Source of the DNA: Sandaracinaceae bacterium
GTDB taxonomy: Bacteria; Myxococcota_A; Polyangia; Polyangiales; Houyiibacteriaceae
Assembly (NCBI GenBank): GCA_020633055.1
Contig: JACKEJ010000008.1
Span: 62,001-126,000 of the forward strand
Length of the DNA stretch: 64,000 bases
Reading direction: 5' to 3'
Below the pieces are notes generated by a model, which was not told the DNA's origin, made no database searches, and worked only from the letters and a program-made list of their open reading frames with translations. Shown here piece by piece: positions 54,059 through 62,921 of this stretch. The position numbers and the translations under genes are program-made. Within the stretch, counting starts at the first letter, position 1. Each line of letters begins with the position of its first letter.

Positions 54059-55755
54059 AACACCGCTCCGTGCTCGGCGGACGCCACGCGGGCCGTCACA
54101 GGCGCCACATCCGCAGCAGCCAGCAGCGGCTTGCCCAGGATGAGGTCGCAGGCGCGCTCCGCCATCGCCACGGTGGGCGCGTGCGTGTTGCCGGAGGGCA
54201 CGAGCGGGAAGATCGACGCGTCCACCACGCGCAGCCCCGTGAGCCCGTGCACGCGCAGCTGCTCGTCCACCACGGCCAGCTCGTCGCTCGCGGCGCCCAT
54301 CTTCGCGCTGCCCACGGGGTGGTACACGCTCATACCCTCCTGCTTCCAGTACGCGAGGATCTCCTCGTCGGTCTGCACGTGCGCGCCGGGGAGGATCTCG
54401 CTCGTGGCGTGCGGCTGGAACACGGGCGCCGCGTAGATGCCGCGCAGCAGCTTGAACGCCTCGAGCGCCAGCGCGCGGTCGTGCGCCGTGCCCAGGTAGT
54501 TGTGCTGGATGATGGGAAACGCCTTCGGGTCCAGACCGCTCGCATGGACGCTGCCGCGCGCCGTCGGCCGCAGATACGTGATGGTGGCGTTGACCCCGGG
54601 CACGGGCGCCGCCACCATGTTGCCGTCCTCGTCTTGGCTGCCGGCGCCGGGCGAGAAGTGGATCTGGAACATCGGCCGGCCACCATTCAGGTGCGCGTCC
54701 TGGTTGGGGATGAACGCGCCCACGTTGCAGGCCGGAAACGTCAGCGGCCCGGTCTTGGTGAAGAGGTAGCGCAGCACCGTCCACAAGAGCCGCGGCATCT
54801 TGCCGTCGTCCGAGAGCGTGTGCGCGTTGCGCACGCCCATCTGCATCCAAGCCTGGTAGTGGTCCTGCAGGTTCGCGCCCACACCGGGCAGCGCGTGCTG
54901 CACGGGCACGCCCAGCGCGCGCAGCACGTCGGGGTCACCCACGCCCGAGAGCTCCAGCAGCGGCGGTGTGTTGTAGGCCCCGGCCGCCAGGATGACCTCG
55001 CGTTTGGCTTTGACCACCTGCGCACGGCCCTGCTTGTCGAGGTACTCCACCCCCACCGCCCGCTTGCCCTCCAGCAACACCCGCTTGGTGGTGGCGTGCA
55101 GCGTGATGCGCAGGTTCGGGCGCGCCTTCACGGCCTTGCTCAAGAACGCGTCGGCCGAGCTCCAGCGCTGCCGGTGCTTCTGGTTGAGCTGCATCAGCCC
55201 GATGCCCTCTTGGACCGCCCCGTTCAGGTCGTCGTTGCGCGGGATACCCGTGCTCACGGCCGCCTCGATGAACGCGTCCGTGATGGCGTACTCCCACGAG
55301 GGGTACGTGACGTTCAGCTCTCCCCCGTGCGCGTGGAAGTCCCCCGCCGGCCCGGGCTCGAAGTGCTCGGAGCGCTTGAAGTACGGCAGCAGCTCGGCGT
55401 AGCTCCAGCCAGCGCAGCCCGGCAGCCCGGCCCAGTCGTCGTAGTCCTCGCGCTGCCCGCGCATGTAGACCATGCCGTTGATGGAGCTGCAGCCCCCCAG
55501 CACGCGCCCCCGCACGATGTGCACGCGCCGGCCGTCGAGGTGCGGCTCGGGCGCCGTCTCGTACACGTTGCTGACGCGCTTGTCGTACATCAGCCGGCTG
55601 AAGCCGAGGCCCATCTTGATGAGCGGGTTGTTGTCCTTGCCGCCCGCCTCCAGCAGCAGCACGCGCGCGCTCGGGTCCGCAGACAGACGGTTGGCCACGC
55701 AGCAGCCCGCCGAGCCGGCCCCCACCACGATGTAGTCGTACTCGCTCGCGCTCAT
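54055..55755 (-). CDS. GMC oxidoreductase (FAD-dependent alcohol dehydrogenase, BetA-like)
   Basis: A 566-residue flavoprotein oxidising primary alcohols. The dinucleotide fold VVGAGSAGCCVANRL is at residues 11-25, the FAD-binding GGCSSINGMVYMRG block and GAGAYNTPPLLELSGVGD follow, and the C-terminal active-site VYHPVGSAKMG with SGNTHAPTVAMAERA provide the catalytic His and Asn. It is closest to choline dehydrogenase/alkanol dehydrogenase-type GMC enzymes, which pass electrons to the respiratory chain. It starts 26 bases after the SDR stop and is coupled to the aldehyde dehydrogenase (GTGA overlap), consistent with an alcohol-to-acid step. Confidence 0.93.
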   Translation of the reverse strand: MSASEYDYIVVGAGSAGCCVANRLSADPSARVLLLEAGGKDNNPLIKMGLGFSRLMYDKRVSNVYETAPEPHLDGRRVHIVRGRVLGGCSSINGMVYMRGQREDYDDWAGLPGCAGWSYAELLPYFKRSEHFEPGPAGDFHAHGGELNVTYPSWEYAITDAFIEAAVSTGIPRNDDLNGAVQEGIGLMQLNQKHRQRWSSADAFLSKAVKARPNLRITLHATTKRVLLEGKRAVGVEYLDKQGRAQVVKAKREVILAAGAYNTPPLLELSGVGDPDVLRALGVPVQHALPGVGANLQDHYQAWMQMGVRNAHTLSDDGKMPRLLWTVLRYLFTKTGPLTFPACNVGAFIPNQDAHLNGGRPMFQIHFSPGAGSQDEDGNMVAAPVPGVNATITYLRPTARGSVHASGLDPKAFPIIQHNYLGTAHDRALALEAFKLLRGIYAAPVFQPHATSEILPGAHVQTDEEILAYWKQEGMSVYHPVGSAKMGAASDELAVVDEQLRVHGLTGLRVVDASIFPLVPSGNTHAPTVAMAERACDLILGKPLLAAADVAPVTARVASAEHGAVL

Positions 55756-55781
55756 CTCAGCCTGCCTTCATGGGTCTCGCC

Positions 55782-56663
55782 TCAGCCGAGCGGTGGGTTC
55801 TCGCGCGCGAGGATGTTCTCGGTGCGGGCGCGCAGCTTGTCGTCGCTGCTGCCCAGCTTGGACAGGATCCAGAACTGCCCCTTGCGCACCCCCTCGAGCG
55901 CCATCTCGGCCACCTCCTCGGGCTCGGTCAGCTTGAAGTCCAGCCCGGCGCTCTTGGCCAGCGCGGCCATGTCCACGTAGGCCGCGGGGGCCTGCCCGGC
56001 CACGCGGTACTCGTCCGTGCGCGCGCGGTCCGAGTTGAGGATGTTGGTGTTCACGAGGAAGGGCCCGGGGAACAGCACGTGCGCCTGCAGCTGGGCCTCG
56101 GCCTTCAGGAACTGCGCGTGCAGCACCTCGGTCAGGCTGGTGAGGGCCGCCTTGGACGACGCGTAGACCGGCGTGGTGGGCAGCGAGGTGATGCCCCCGT
56201 TGCCCGACGACGTGTTGATGACGTGCCCCGGCTCGCCGCGCTCCAGCATGGTGGGCACGAACGCGCGGATGCCGTTCACCACGCCCATCACGTTCACCGC
56301 GTAGGCCCACTGCCAGTCCTGCTCGGCGATGGTCCAGAGAGGCTTCGCGGCCTCCTTCACGCCCACCCCTGCGTTGTTGAACAGCAGGTGCACGTTGCCG
56401 TACTTGGCGAACACCGCCGCTGCCAGCGCCTCCATGGACTCGGCCTTGATGACGTTGGCCTGCATGCCGTCCACGTCGAGGCCCTGCGCGCGCAGCTCGG
56501 CGCACACCTTCGCGATGTTCTCGGCGTCGATGTCGGCCAGCACCACCTTGGCGCCGTGCTGGGCCAGCTGCGTGACGATGCAGCGGCCCACGCCGCTCGC
56601 GCCGCCGGTCACCACGGCGACCTTGCCCTGGAAGTAGTCGTCCTGCGCGCTGGCCTCAGACAT
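55782..56663 (-). CDS. SDR-family oxidoreductase
   Basis: A 293-residue SDR with the extended C-terminus common in steroid and terpenoid pathways. Present are VTGGASGVGRCIV (cofactor), NNAGVG, the catalytic Ser of INTSSGNGG, and the YASSK pair (Tyr and Lys); Asp after the second strand (LADIDAE) favours NAD(H). The C-terminal EVAEMALEGVRKGQFWILS is characteristic of this subgroup. Overlaps the acetoacetate-decarboxylase-family gene by eight bases. Confidence 0.9.
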   Translation of the reverse strand: MSEASAQDDYFQGKVAVVTGGASGVGRCIVTQLAQHGAKVVLADIDAENIAKVCAELRAQGLDVDGMQANVIKAESMEALAAAVFAKYGNVHLLFNNAGVGVKEAAKPLWTIAEQDWQWAYAVNVMGVVNGIRAFVPTMLERGEPGHVINTSSGNGGITSLPTTPVYASSKAALTSLTEVLHAQFLKAEAQLQAHVLFPGPFLVNTNILNSDRARTDEYRVAGQAPAAYVDMAALAKSAGLDFKLTEPEEVAEMALEGVRKGQFWILSKLGSSDDKLRARTENILARENPPLG

Positions 56664-57513
56664 GGGCGCTCGCTCCTTCCGCGCCGCGGGACTCGCTCGC
56701 GAGCGGGATCTCGACGCCCGCCTGGGGCACGTCGTAACGCTGCGCGATGAACGGCGCGAGCCACTCGCCGGGCACCGTGCGCAGCACCTCGCCGCCCGTC
56801 TTGGTGGCCCCCTCGGCGAACTCCATGCGAACCAGGCGCTTGACCGGCACGTCCACCAGCGGGTCGTGCGCGGACTCGCGCAGGATGACCTCGCCGTCCT
56901 CCACGTGGCGCACCGACGTGTAGTTGCGCTCCCAGTTCAGGCGCGTGAGCAGCACCTCTCCGTCGAACCCGCCGTTGGGGTTCTGCTCGGGCATGCAGGT
57001 GGGCAGCGCCTTGAAGCAGAAGAAGTGCTCGGTGAACTGCTTGGGCGTGTCCGAGGGCGCGCCCAGCCGGCCGCGCAGCTCGAGGAAAGACACGCCGTGC
57101 CGCGTGACGCTGCCCATCACCCGCTCGTCGCTCAGCTCGAACGCCGTGCTGGCGATCTTCTTCGGCTCGCCGAACTTCTCGCGCCCACCGATGACCACGA
57201 ACTCGCCCTCCATGGGCATGGCCAGCACGTAGAAGCCCGGCGCGCCCTCGTGCGTGCAGGCGACGCCGACCGTGGCCGCCCCCAGCCGCACCGTGCGCTC
57301 CGGCGAGAGGTGCATCGCGATGTTGGCGAACTGCACGAAGATCTCGGGGCGCGCGGCGGCCACCAGCGGCTTGGGCAGCAACGCCGCGGCGATCTCGGGC
57401 TCGGTCTCGTACAGCGCACGGATGGACTGCACGGTGTGCATGGTCTGCGTGGCGGCCGGCTTGGCCGCGCCGGGCGCCGGGGAGAGGTCTTGGACGTAGC
57501 GTAGACGGGCCAT
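56656..57513 (-). CDS. Acetoacetate decarboxylase (ADC) family protein
   Basis: A 285-residue member of the ADC family. The active-site segment GREKFGEPKKIAS contains the Lys-Lys pair (118, 119) corresponding to the Schiff-base lysine and its neighbour in acetoacetate decarboxylase, and FVQFANIAMHL and FCFKALP are conserved strands of the fold. ADC-family enzymes decarboxylate beta-keto acids, but the broader family also includes other reactions, so the exact chemistry is inferred. The gene overlaps the SDR by eight bases and follows the amidohydrolase by nine bases, so these are co-transcribed. Confidence 0.85.
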   Translation of the reverse strand: MARLRYVQDLSPAPGAAKPAATQTMHTVQSIRALYETEPEIAAALLPKPLVAAARPEIFVQFANIAMHLSPERTVRLGAATVGVACTHEGAPGFYVLAMPMEGEFVVIGGREKFGEPKKIASTAFELSDERVMGSVTRHGVSFLELRGRLGAPSDTPKQFTEHFFCFKALPTCMPEQNPNGGFDGEVLLTRLNWERNYTSVRHVEDGEVILRESAHDPLVDVPVKRLVRMEFAEGATKTGGEVLRTVPGEWLAPFIAQRYDVPQAGVEIPLASESRGAEGASAHV

Positions 57514-57522
57514 GCGTTGCTC

Positions 57523-58731
57523 CTACTGCGGGTCGCCCACGAAGAGCGCCTTCTCGGGTCCGATGCGCGCGGCAAGCGTGTACAGCGGCGCGGGGTCGAG
57601 GCCGTAGCAGGCGAGCGCGTTGGTGCCGAGCATCTGCGTGAGCTCGGCCTCCGGGATGCCCGTCATGTACTGCTTCATCTTCTCTTTGGTGTGCGGCCAG
57701 CTGCCCTCGGGGTGCGGGAAGTCCGTGCCCCACATGACGCTCTCCATGCCGATCTGGTGCCGCACCGCCGTGCTGCCCTCGTCGAACAGCGCCGACGCGC
57801 TGAGCCAGCAGTTGCGCCGCCAGTACTCGCTGGGTTTGAGCGTGAGGTTGGAGCGGAAGTCGCCGAGCTTGCCGCTCGTGTGCTTCACCGACGCACGCAC
57901 GTCCATCATCTCCAGCATGGACGGCACCCAGAACTCGCTCACCTCCGTGAGGCAGAACTTGAGGTCTGGGAACAGCTCGAAGGCCCCGCCGAAGATCAGG
58001 TGCCAAAGTGGGCGCGCGGCCCACCACGCGAACTCGCACAGGAACACGCCCATGGCGCCGGGCAGCGAGAAGTCGTAGTCCGGCGCGGGGCCCGAGTGCG
58101 TGTGCACCACCATCCCGCGCTCGGCACACGTGCGCCACAGCGGGTGGTAGCGCGGGTGGTTGTAGGCCGGGTAGTCGCCCATCAGCGCCGGGATCAGGAT
58201 GCCGCGCAGGCCGCGCTCGTGCGCCCAGACCACCTCGCGCACGGCCGCGTCCACATCGTACAGCGCGGGCACGATGGCGAGGCCGATGCGCCGCGTGGGC
58301 GCCGCCTGGCAGAACTCCACCATCCAGCGGTTGTGCGCGCGCGCACCCGCCCACTGCAGCTCGGGCGAGACCCCCCAGGGCTTGAGGCCCAGGCCCGCCC
58401 CGAACGGCGGCGCGTTGCGCTCGGTGATGCCATCCGGGAAGAGCACCTCGGCCGCCACGCCGTCGTCGTCGATGACCTGGTTGCGCAGGTCCGAGTCCCA
58501 CGCGGCGGCCAAGAGCCCCACGTTCCCCTCGCGCCACTTCTCGTTGTAGTCCTTGATCAGGAAGTCCTTCTCGCGCGCCGCGCGCTCCGCGATCTCCGCC
58601 TCGATCTGCGCGTCGAAGGTCTCACGGTGCTGGGGGTCCAGATAGTCGCGGTACTTCTCGGGCAAGAGGCCGGCGTGACCGTCCGTAGAGACGATCAGGT
58701 AGCGGTCAGCGGTGGAGGGCGTTTCGGTCAT
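57523..58731 (-). CDS. Amidohydrolase (amidohydrolase-2 family)
   Basis: A 402-residue TIM-barrel hydrolase or decarboxylase, paralogous to the enzyme at 41978-43111. Elements are VSTDGHAGL near the start, VVHTHSG with the middle His, KFCLTEVSEFWVP, and MWGTDFPHPEGSWP at the end. It is longer because of a charged helix after the first strand (AEIAERAAREKDFLIKDYNE). Relatives with this layout are frequent in mycobacterial and sphingomonad degradation clusters, mostly without assigned substrate. ATG at 58731 is the first Met before the family start; GTG/ATG further upstream (58791) would only add a Ser/Arg-rich leader. Confidence 0.87.
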   Translation of the reverse strand: MTETPSTADRYLIVSTDGHAGLLPEKYRDYLDPQHRETFDAQIEAEIAERAAREKDFLIKDYNEKWREGNVGLLAAAWDSDLRNQVIDDDGVAAEVLFPDGITERNAPPFGAGLGLKPWGVSPELQWAGARAHNRWMVEFCQAAPTRRIGLAIVPALYDVDAAVREVVWAHERGLRGILIPALMGDYPAYNHPRYHPLWRTCAERGMVVHTHSGPAPDYDFSLPGAMGVFLCEFAWWAARPLWHLIFGGAFELFPDLKFCLTEVSEFWVPSMLEMMDVRASVKHTSGKLGDFRSNLTLKPSEYWRRNCWLSASALFDEGSTAVRHQIGMESVMWGTDFPHPEGSWPHTKEKMKQYMTGIPEAELTQMLGTNALACYGLDPAPLYTLAARIGPEKALFVGDPQ

Positions 58732-58750
58732 GGCGGTGGTGCGGGCGCGA

Positions 58751-59962
58751 CTAGGCGCGCGTGAAGGTGAGGTCCAGGTGGGCGAGCCCACGGATGAACG
58801 AGGAGCTCAGGCGCTCCCGCCGCCCTTCCGGCGCGAGGGACAGCGTCTCCATCTTACGCAGAAGCGCGACCAGGGTGGTGCTCAGCTCGAGGCGCGCGAG
58901 GTTGGCGCCCAAGCAGAAGTGCGTGCCGAAGCCGAACGCGAGGTGCTTCTCCACGCGCGGGTCGCGCCGCACGTCGAAGCGGTGCGGGTCCTTGAACACG
59001 CTCGGGTCGCGGTTGGCGGCGGGGTACATGAGCCCCACCATCTGGCCTTCGCGGATGGTCTTGCCGTGCAGCGTCACGTCGCACGTGGCGGTGCGGAACA
59101 TGTTGGTGAAGGGCGTGACCCAGCGCGTCATCTCCTCGATGGCGGCCTGGATGACGCGCTCGTCGTCCACGTGCGCGCGCAGGTAGGCCCAGGCTTCCGG
59201 ATCTTGGGCCAGCATCTCGAGCCCGCCCGCGATGGCGTTGCGCGTGGTCTCGATGCCCCCCGCCAGGATCAGCGCGTGCTCGAACAACAGCTGGTCTTCC
59301 TCGAGCTTCTGTCCGTCCAGCTCGGCGTGCATCCAGCGCAGCAACAGGTCGCTGTCGTCGTCGCTGCCCTCGCGCTCCGCCACCATCACCTCGTGGTGCT
59401 CACAGAACTCGCCGAAGGCTTCGTTCACCGCGTCGTCCACGTACTGCGGCCCCTGCCCACCGCTCACCATCACCTCGATCCAGCGGCGCAGCGTGGGGGT
59501 CATCTCTTGCGGCGCGCCGAGCATGGTGGCTACCAGCTGCGCCGGGAGCTGCGCGGCGAGGTCCTCGACGGCATCGAACGCACCGCGCTCGAGGAACGCG
59601 TCGATCAGCGTGTCCACGATCTCGGCACAGCTGGCCTCGATCTCTTTCATGGCCCGGGGCGTGAAGCCCTTGGCTACCAGTCCGCGCTGCTTGGCGTGGG
59701 CGGTCCCGTCCTGGTGGATCATGGAGGGGTCCGCCGGCAGGTTCGGGCGGTTGCCCTCCGTGGAGCAGAACGTCACCGGGTCGCGCGAGACGGCGAGCAC
59801 GTCGTCGTAGCGGAACACGTACCAGAGCTCGTTGTGCTCGTCCCAGTAGAGGGGGTCGTGCTCGCGCAGGTAGTCGTAGAGCTCCCACGGGTCGTCGTGG
59901 GACTCCGGCGCGCACAGGTCCACCCCCCGAAAGCGCAGCGCGTCCATGCGTGGGTCACTCAC
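58751..59962 (-). CDS. Cytochrome P450
   Basis: A 403-residue bacterial P450. The I-helix AGGIETT (234-240) carries the Glu-Thr oxygen-activation pair, the ExxR pair is in EEMTR (277-280), and the heme loop FGFGTHFCLGANLAR has the thiolate Cys350. Size and motifs fit class I enzymes that need a ferredoxin and reductase; the CYP125/142-like middle region (IHQDGTAHAKQRGLVAKGFTP) suggests a bulky hydrophobic substrate, but that is only a resemblance. GTG at 59962 overlaps the Rieske gene stop (GTGA). No electron-transfer partner gene is in the window. Confidence 0.95.
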   Translation of the reverse strand: MSDPRMDALRFRGVDLCAPESHDDPWELYDYLREHDPLYWDEHNELWYVFRYDDVLAVSRDPVTFCSTEGNRPNLPADPSMIHQDGTAHAKQRGLVAKGFTPRAMKEIEASCAEIVDTLIDAFLERGAFDAVEDLAAQLPAQLVATMLGAPQEMTPTLRRWIEVMVSGGQGPQYVDDAVNEAFGEFCEHHEVMVAEREGSDDDSDLLLRWMHAELDGQKLEEDQLLFEHALILAGGIETTRNAIAGGLEMLAQDPEAWAYLRAHVDDERVIQAAIEEMTRWVTPFTNMFRTATCDVTLHGKTIREGQMVGLMYPAANRDPSVFKDPHRFDVRRDPRVEKHLAFGFGTHFCLGANLARLELSTTLVALLRKMETLSLAPEGRRERLSSSFIRGLAHLDLTFTRA

Positions 59963-60894
59963 GCGCCGGCTCCCGCGAAGAAGCCCCGATACCACTCGCG
60001 CACGCGGCCGATGGGTCCGTCACCGTCGGCCAGCACCGGCGCGTCGCGCCACTTCTTGTTCTCCCAGATGGCGACGTCCTGGAAGTACCCGTCGCGGGCC
60101 GCGGCCACCACGGCGCTCATGATCTCTTCGGGCAGCACCACGCCCACCCCGGTCTTCACGGCCACCCCGAAGCGCAGCAACAAGCGCCTCTCGTCGATGG
60201 GGATGTGCGCGTTGATGAGGACCATGGGGTAGGCCCAGGCCAGGTCTGTGAACTGGATGGCCGGGCCGTGATACGTGGCGACGGACGTCACGTCGATCTT
60301 CTCGCCGCGCAGGTTGCGCCCCTTGCCGAGCGTGCGCTGCGTGGCGCGCGGCCCGTCGATGATGACCTCGAACTCGTCGACGCGGGTGTTGTGTACGGGC
60401 AGGAAGTGCGCGCGGTCGGCGATGTTCTCGATCACCTCGCGCGGCTCGGTCTTGATCTCGGCCTGGTCCGTGCGGAGCTCGCTCCAGGCGGGGTCGTCCA
60501 GCTGCGGCAGCACGGGGATGTCGTAGTCGGGGACCGCTCCCTCCGGACCGAAGAAACCGAGGATCATGCCGTTCTGCTCGCGCAGCAGGCGCCCCTTCAC
60601 CCCCGCGCGAGGCGGGATGCGCTTGGCATAGGGCACCTCCGTGCACACGCCCGACTTGCCGAACTTCCACGCGTGGAAGGGGCAGCGGATGCTGTCACCC
60701 TCCACCTTGCCACCGTGGCCCAGGTGGGCACCCAGGTGCGGACAGAAGGCCTCGAGCAGGACGGGCTCGCCCCCCTCGGTGCGGTACAGCACGAACTCCT
60801 GCCCGAAGTAGCGCACGGGCTTCACTTCGGTCGGGCCCAGCTCCTTGCTGAAGGCCACCAGGTACCAACCCTGGGCATAGGACGCGTCGGTCAT
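59959..60894 (-). CDS. Rieske non-heme iron oxygenase (KshA/VanA-like)
   Basis: A 311-residue oxygenase. The Rieske [2Fe-2S] cluster ligands are Cys51-x-His53 (AFCPHLGAHLG) and Cys71-xx-His74 (RCPFHAW). The mononuclear iron site reads N157-xx-D160-xx-H163-xxxx-H168 (ENIADRAHFLPVH), as in alpha-subunit-only enzymes such as vanillate O-demethylase and 3-ketosteroid 9-alpha-hydroxylase. It would hydroxylate or demethylate the pathway substrate with O2 and external electrons. ATG at 60894 is preferred; the frame opens further upstream at 60948 inside the LysR promoter region. First gene of the minus-strand operon. Confidence 0.93.
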   Translation of the reverse strand: MTDASYAQGWYLVAFSKELGPTEVKPVRYFGQEFVLYRTEGGEPVLLEAFCPHLGAHLGHGGKVEGDSIRCPFHAWKFGKSGVCTEVPYAKRIPPRAGVKGRLLREQNGMILGFFGPEGAVPDYDIPVLPQLDDPAWSELRTDQAEIKTEPREVIENIADRAHFLPVHNTRVDEFEVIIDGPRATQRTLGKGRNLRGEKIDVTSVATYHGPAIQFTDLAWAYPMVLINAHIPIDERRLLLRFGVAVKTGVGVVLPEEIMSAVVAAARDGYFQDVAIWENKKWRDAPVLADGDGPIGRVREWYRGFFAGAGA

Positions 60895-60932
60895 GACGTC
60901 ACCGTAGTGGGCGGCGCGGCCAGCAGGAAATC

Positions 60933-60955
60933 CGCATTCGTCACGCACTCATGCG
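60933..60955. promoter_or_regulatory. Candidate LysR-box dyad between the Rieske and LysR genes
   Basis: CGCAT (60933-60937) and ATGCG (60951-60955) form a dyad with a 13-base centre in the 81-base divergent region. It is the only clear inverted repeat there and is a plausible binding site for the adjacent LysR protein. Confidence 0.35.
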
Positions 60956-60975
60956 CTGTGCTTATACTTCGCGGC

Positions 60976-61905
60976 ATGAGCCGCAGCGCCCTCTCCGCAC
61001 TGAACCTCAACTCGCTGGTGGCGCTCGACGCGCTGCTGAGCGAGTGCAACGTGACGCGCGCGGCCCGGCGGGTGGGCATCACGCAGCCCGCCATGAGCCA
61101 GACGCTGGCGCGGCTGCGCGAGCTGTTCGACGACCCGATCCTGGTGCGCAGCGGGCGGGGCATGAAGCGCTCGCCGCGCGCGGACGCGATGCTGGCGCCG
61201 CTGTCGGAGGCCCTCCAGGCCGTGGAGCACGCCGTGCAGCTGGGCATGCGCTTCGACCCCAAGACCTCGACTCGCGTGTTCCGCATGGCCATGACCGACC
61301 TGCACCTGGCCGTCACCCTGCCCGAGGTGCTGCGGGTGATCGCCAAGGTCGCGCCGGGGGTGCGCATCGAGGCGCAGGCCATCACCATGCGCGGGCTGTC
61401 CGAGCGCATCGCGGCGGGCGTGGTGGACCTGGCGCTGGGGTTCCTGCTGAGCGTGGGCGAGAAGCTGCGGAGCGAGCAGCTGGTGGCGGAGCGCTACGTG
61501 TGCCTGGTGCGCGCGGGGCACCCGCTGGTGAAGCGCAAGCGCGTGTCGCTCGCCGACTACGGCCGCCACCAGCACCTGGCCAACACCCCGCTCGAGTTCG
61601 TCCCCGCGGGTATGTCCGGGCTGTCCTATGGCTCCGGCGCGCGCAGCGGCATCCGCGCCGCCCTGCCCTCGCTGCTGGCCCTGCCCGCCATCGTGCGCGC
61701 CACGGACCTGGTCGCGACGGTGCCGCGCACCACGCTGGCCGCGCCGATCGACTTCACGGACGTGGTCACCCTCGACGCCCCCAAGGAGCTGCCCGACGCG
61801 GTGCACTCCATCTGGTGGCACGACCGCTTCGACCGCGACCCGGCACACGAGTGGCTGCGCGACGTGGTGCGCACAGCGGCGCTGGCGACGATCGAGCGCT
61901 CGTGA
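60976..61905 (+). CDS. LysR-family regulator (NodD/NahR-like)
   Basis: A 309-residue LysR-type regulator of the NodD/NahR/LinR branch: LNLNSLVALDALLSECNVTR and AARRVGITQPAMSQTLARLR form the helix-turn-helix, followed by LFDDPILVRSGRGMKRSPRA, a hallmark of this branch. The effector domain starts with TRVFRMAMTDLHLAVTLPEV. Such regulators activate catabolic operons in response to aromatic or hydrophobic inducers. It diverges from the nine-gene operon with only 81 bases between start codons, so control of that operon is likely (inference). ATG at 60976. Confidence 0.93.
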   Translation: MSRSALSALNLNSLVALDALLSECNVTRAARRVGITQPAMSQTLARLRELFDDPILVRSGRGMKRSPRADAMLAPLSEALQAVEHAVQLGMRFDPKTSTRVFRMAMTDLHLAVTLPEVLRVIAKVAPGVRIEAQAITMRGLSERIAAGVVDLALGFLLSVGEKLRSEQLVAERYVCLVRAGHPLVKRKRVSLADYGRHQHLANTPLEFVPAGMSGLSYGSGARSGIRAALPSLLALPAIVRATDLVATVPRTTLAAPIDFTDVVTLDAPKELPDAVHSIWWHDRFDRDPAHEWLRDVVRTAALATIERS

Positions 61906-61951
61906 CGCAACGCGGAATGTTCTGGGCGCACTCCGCGGTTCGAGGCAGGAG

Positions 61952-62851
61952 ATGCACACCCCAACGCCTGCGGCAGCGCCCGAGCGCGCGCGTGGCGCCC
62001 TGATCGGCGCGCTCGTGGGCGACGCGTGGGGCCGGCCCTACGAGGGGACGGCGGTGTCGGACGCCGCCCGGATCCTCGCGGAGTTCGCGCGACGGCGAGA
62101 CGCGCCCGGGACGCTGGGCCACAGCGACGACGGCGAGATGACCCTGGCGCTGCTCGAGTCGCTGCAGTTCGACGGAGCGCTGGACCAAGAACACTTCGTG
62201 CGGCTGATGAGCTTCACCCACGAGCCGGCGCGAGGCTACGGCAAGGGCGTTCGGAGCGTGTTTCGCGCCGTGCGAGGCCGCGTCCCGTGGCAAGAGGCCA
62301 CGACGAGCTTCTGGGTGGACGGCTCACGCGGGAACGGCGCGGCAGCGCGGGTCGCGTCTGTTGCGGCCCTCCACGCAGGCGCAAGCGAGGCACACGTCGT
62401 GGAGCTGGCGCGCCGGAGCGCCGTAGTGACCCACGCGCACCCGGAGGCGGTGGACGGTGCGGTGGTCATCGCGGTGGCCACGCACGCGGCCGTACGCACG
62501 GCAGAGCGCGCCGCTGTCACGGATGCCGCGACGCGACATGCTGGGTCGCTCGTGAGCGTGGTCGCGCAAGTGGGTGCGTTGCGCGACAGCACGCCCGCAG
62601 AGGTCGCCAGACAGATCGGGAACGATGTCCTCGCCTCGCGCTCGGTGGGGTCTGCCCTCTGGGCGCTTCACACGAGCGCGTCCTTCGAGGGCGCCATCAT
62701 CAACGCGCTCTCTCTTGGCGGCGATACGGACACGATTGCCTGCATGACTGGCGCCATCGCCGGCGGGTTCTACGGAGCCGACGCGATCCCGACCTCGTGG
62801 CAGCTGGCGCTCGAACCAGAAGCGCGGCGGACGCTCGCACGCGTCCCGTGA
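61952..62851 (+). CDS. ADP-ribosylglycohydrolase family protein
   Basis: A 299-residue protein of the ADP-ribosylglycohydrolase (DraG/ARH) fold. The binuclear Mg site is visible: LGHSDDGEMTLALLES (Asp-Asp after Ser) near residue 55 and, at the C-terminal end, SLGGDTDTIACMTGAIAGG. The N-terminal ARGALIGALVGDAWGRPYEG is also standard. These enzymes remove ADP-ribose from proteins, nucleic acids or free conjugates. AGGCAGGAG precedes the ATG at 61952. It follows the LysR gene by 46 bases on the same strand but has no obvious link to it. Confidence 0.9.
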   Translation: MHTPTPAAAPERARGALIGALVGDAWGRPYEGTAVSDAARILAEFARRRDAPGTLGHSDDGEMTLALLESLQFDGALDQEHFVRLMSFTHEPARGYGKGVRSVFRAVRGRVPWQEATTSFWVDGSRGNGAAARVASVAALHAGASEAHVVELARRSAVVTHAHPEAVDGAVVIAVATHAAVRTAERAAVTDAATRHAGSLVSVVAQVGALRDSTPAEVARQIGNDVLASRSVGSALWALHTSASFEGAIINALSLGGDTDTIACMTGAIAGGFYGADAIPTSWQLALEPEARRTLARVP

Positions 62852-62871
62852 ACGATACGTTCTTCGCCTCA

Positions 62872-62888
62872 CCACGAGATGGTCGTGG
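62872..62888 (+). promoter_or_regulatory. Perfect hairpin between the ADP-ribosylglycohydrolase and antitoxin genes
   Basis: CCACGA-N5-TCGTGG forms a perfect 6-bp stem in the 70-base gap. It could be a terminator of the upstream gene or an operator for the antitoxin; nothing in the sequence decides between these. Confidence 0.35.
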
Positions 62889-62921
62889 CACCCCACCCAA
62901 AACGCGCGCTACGATTCGGTC

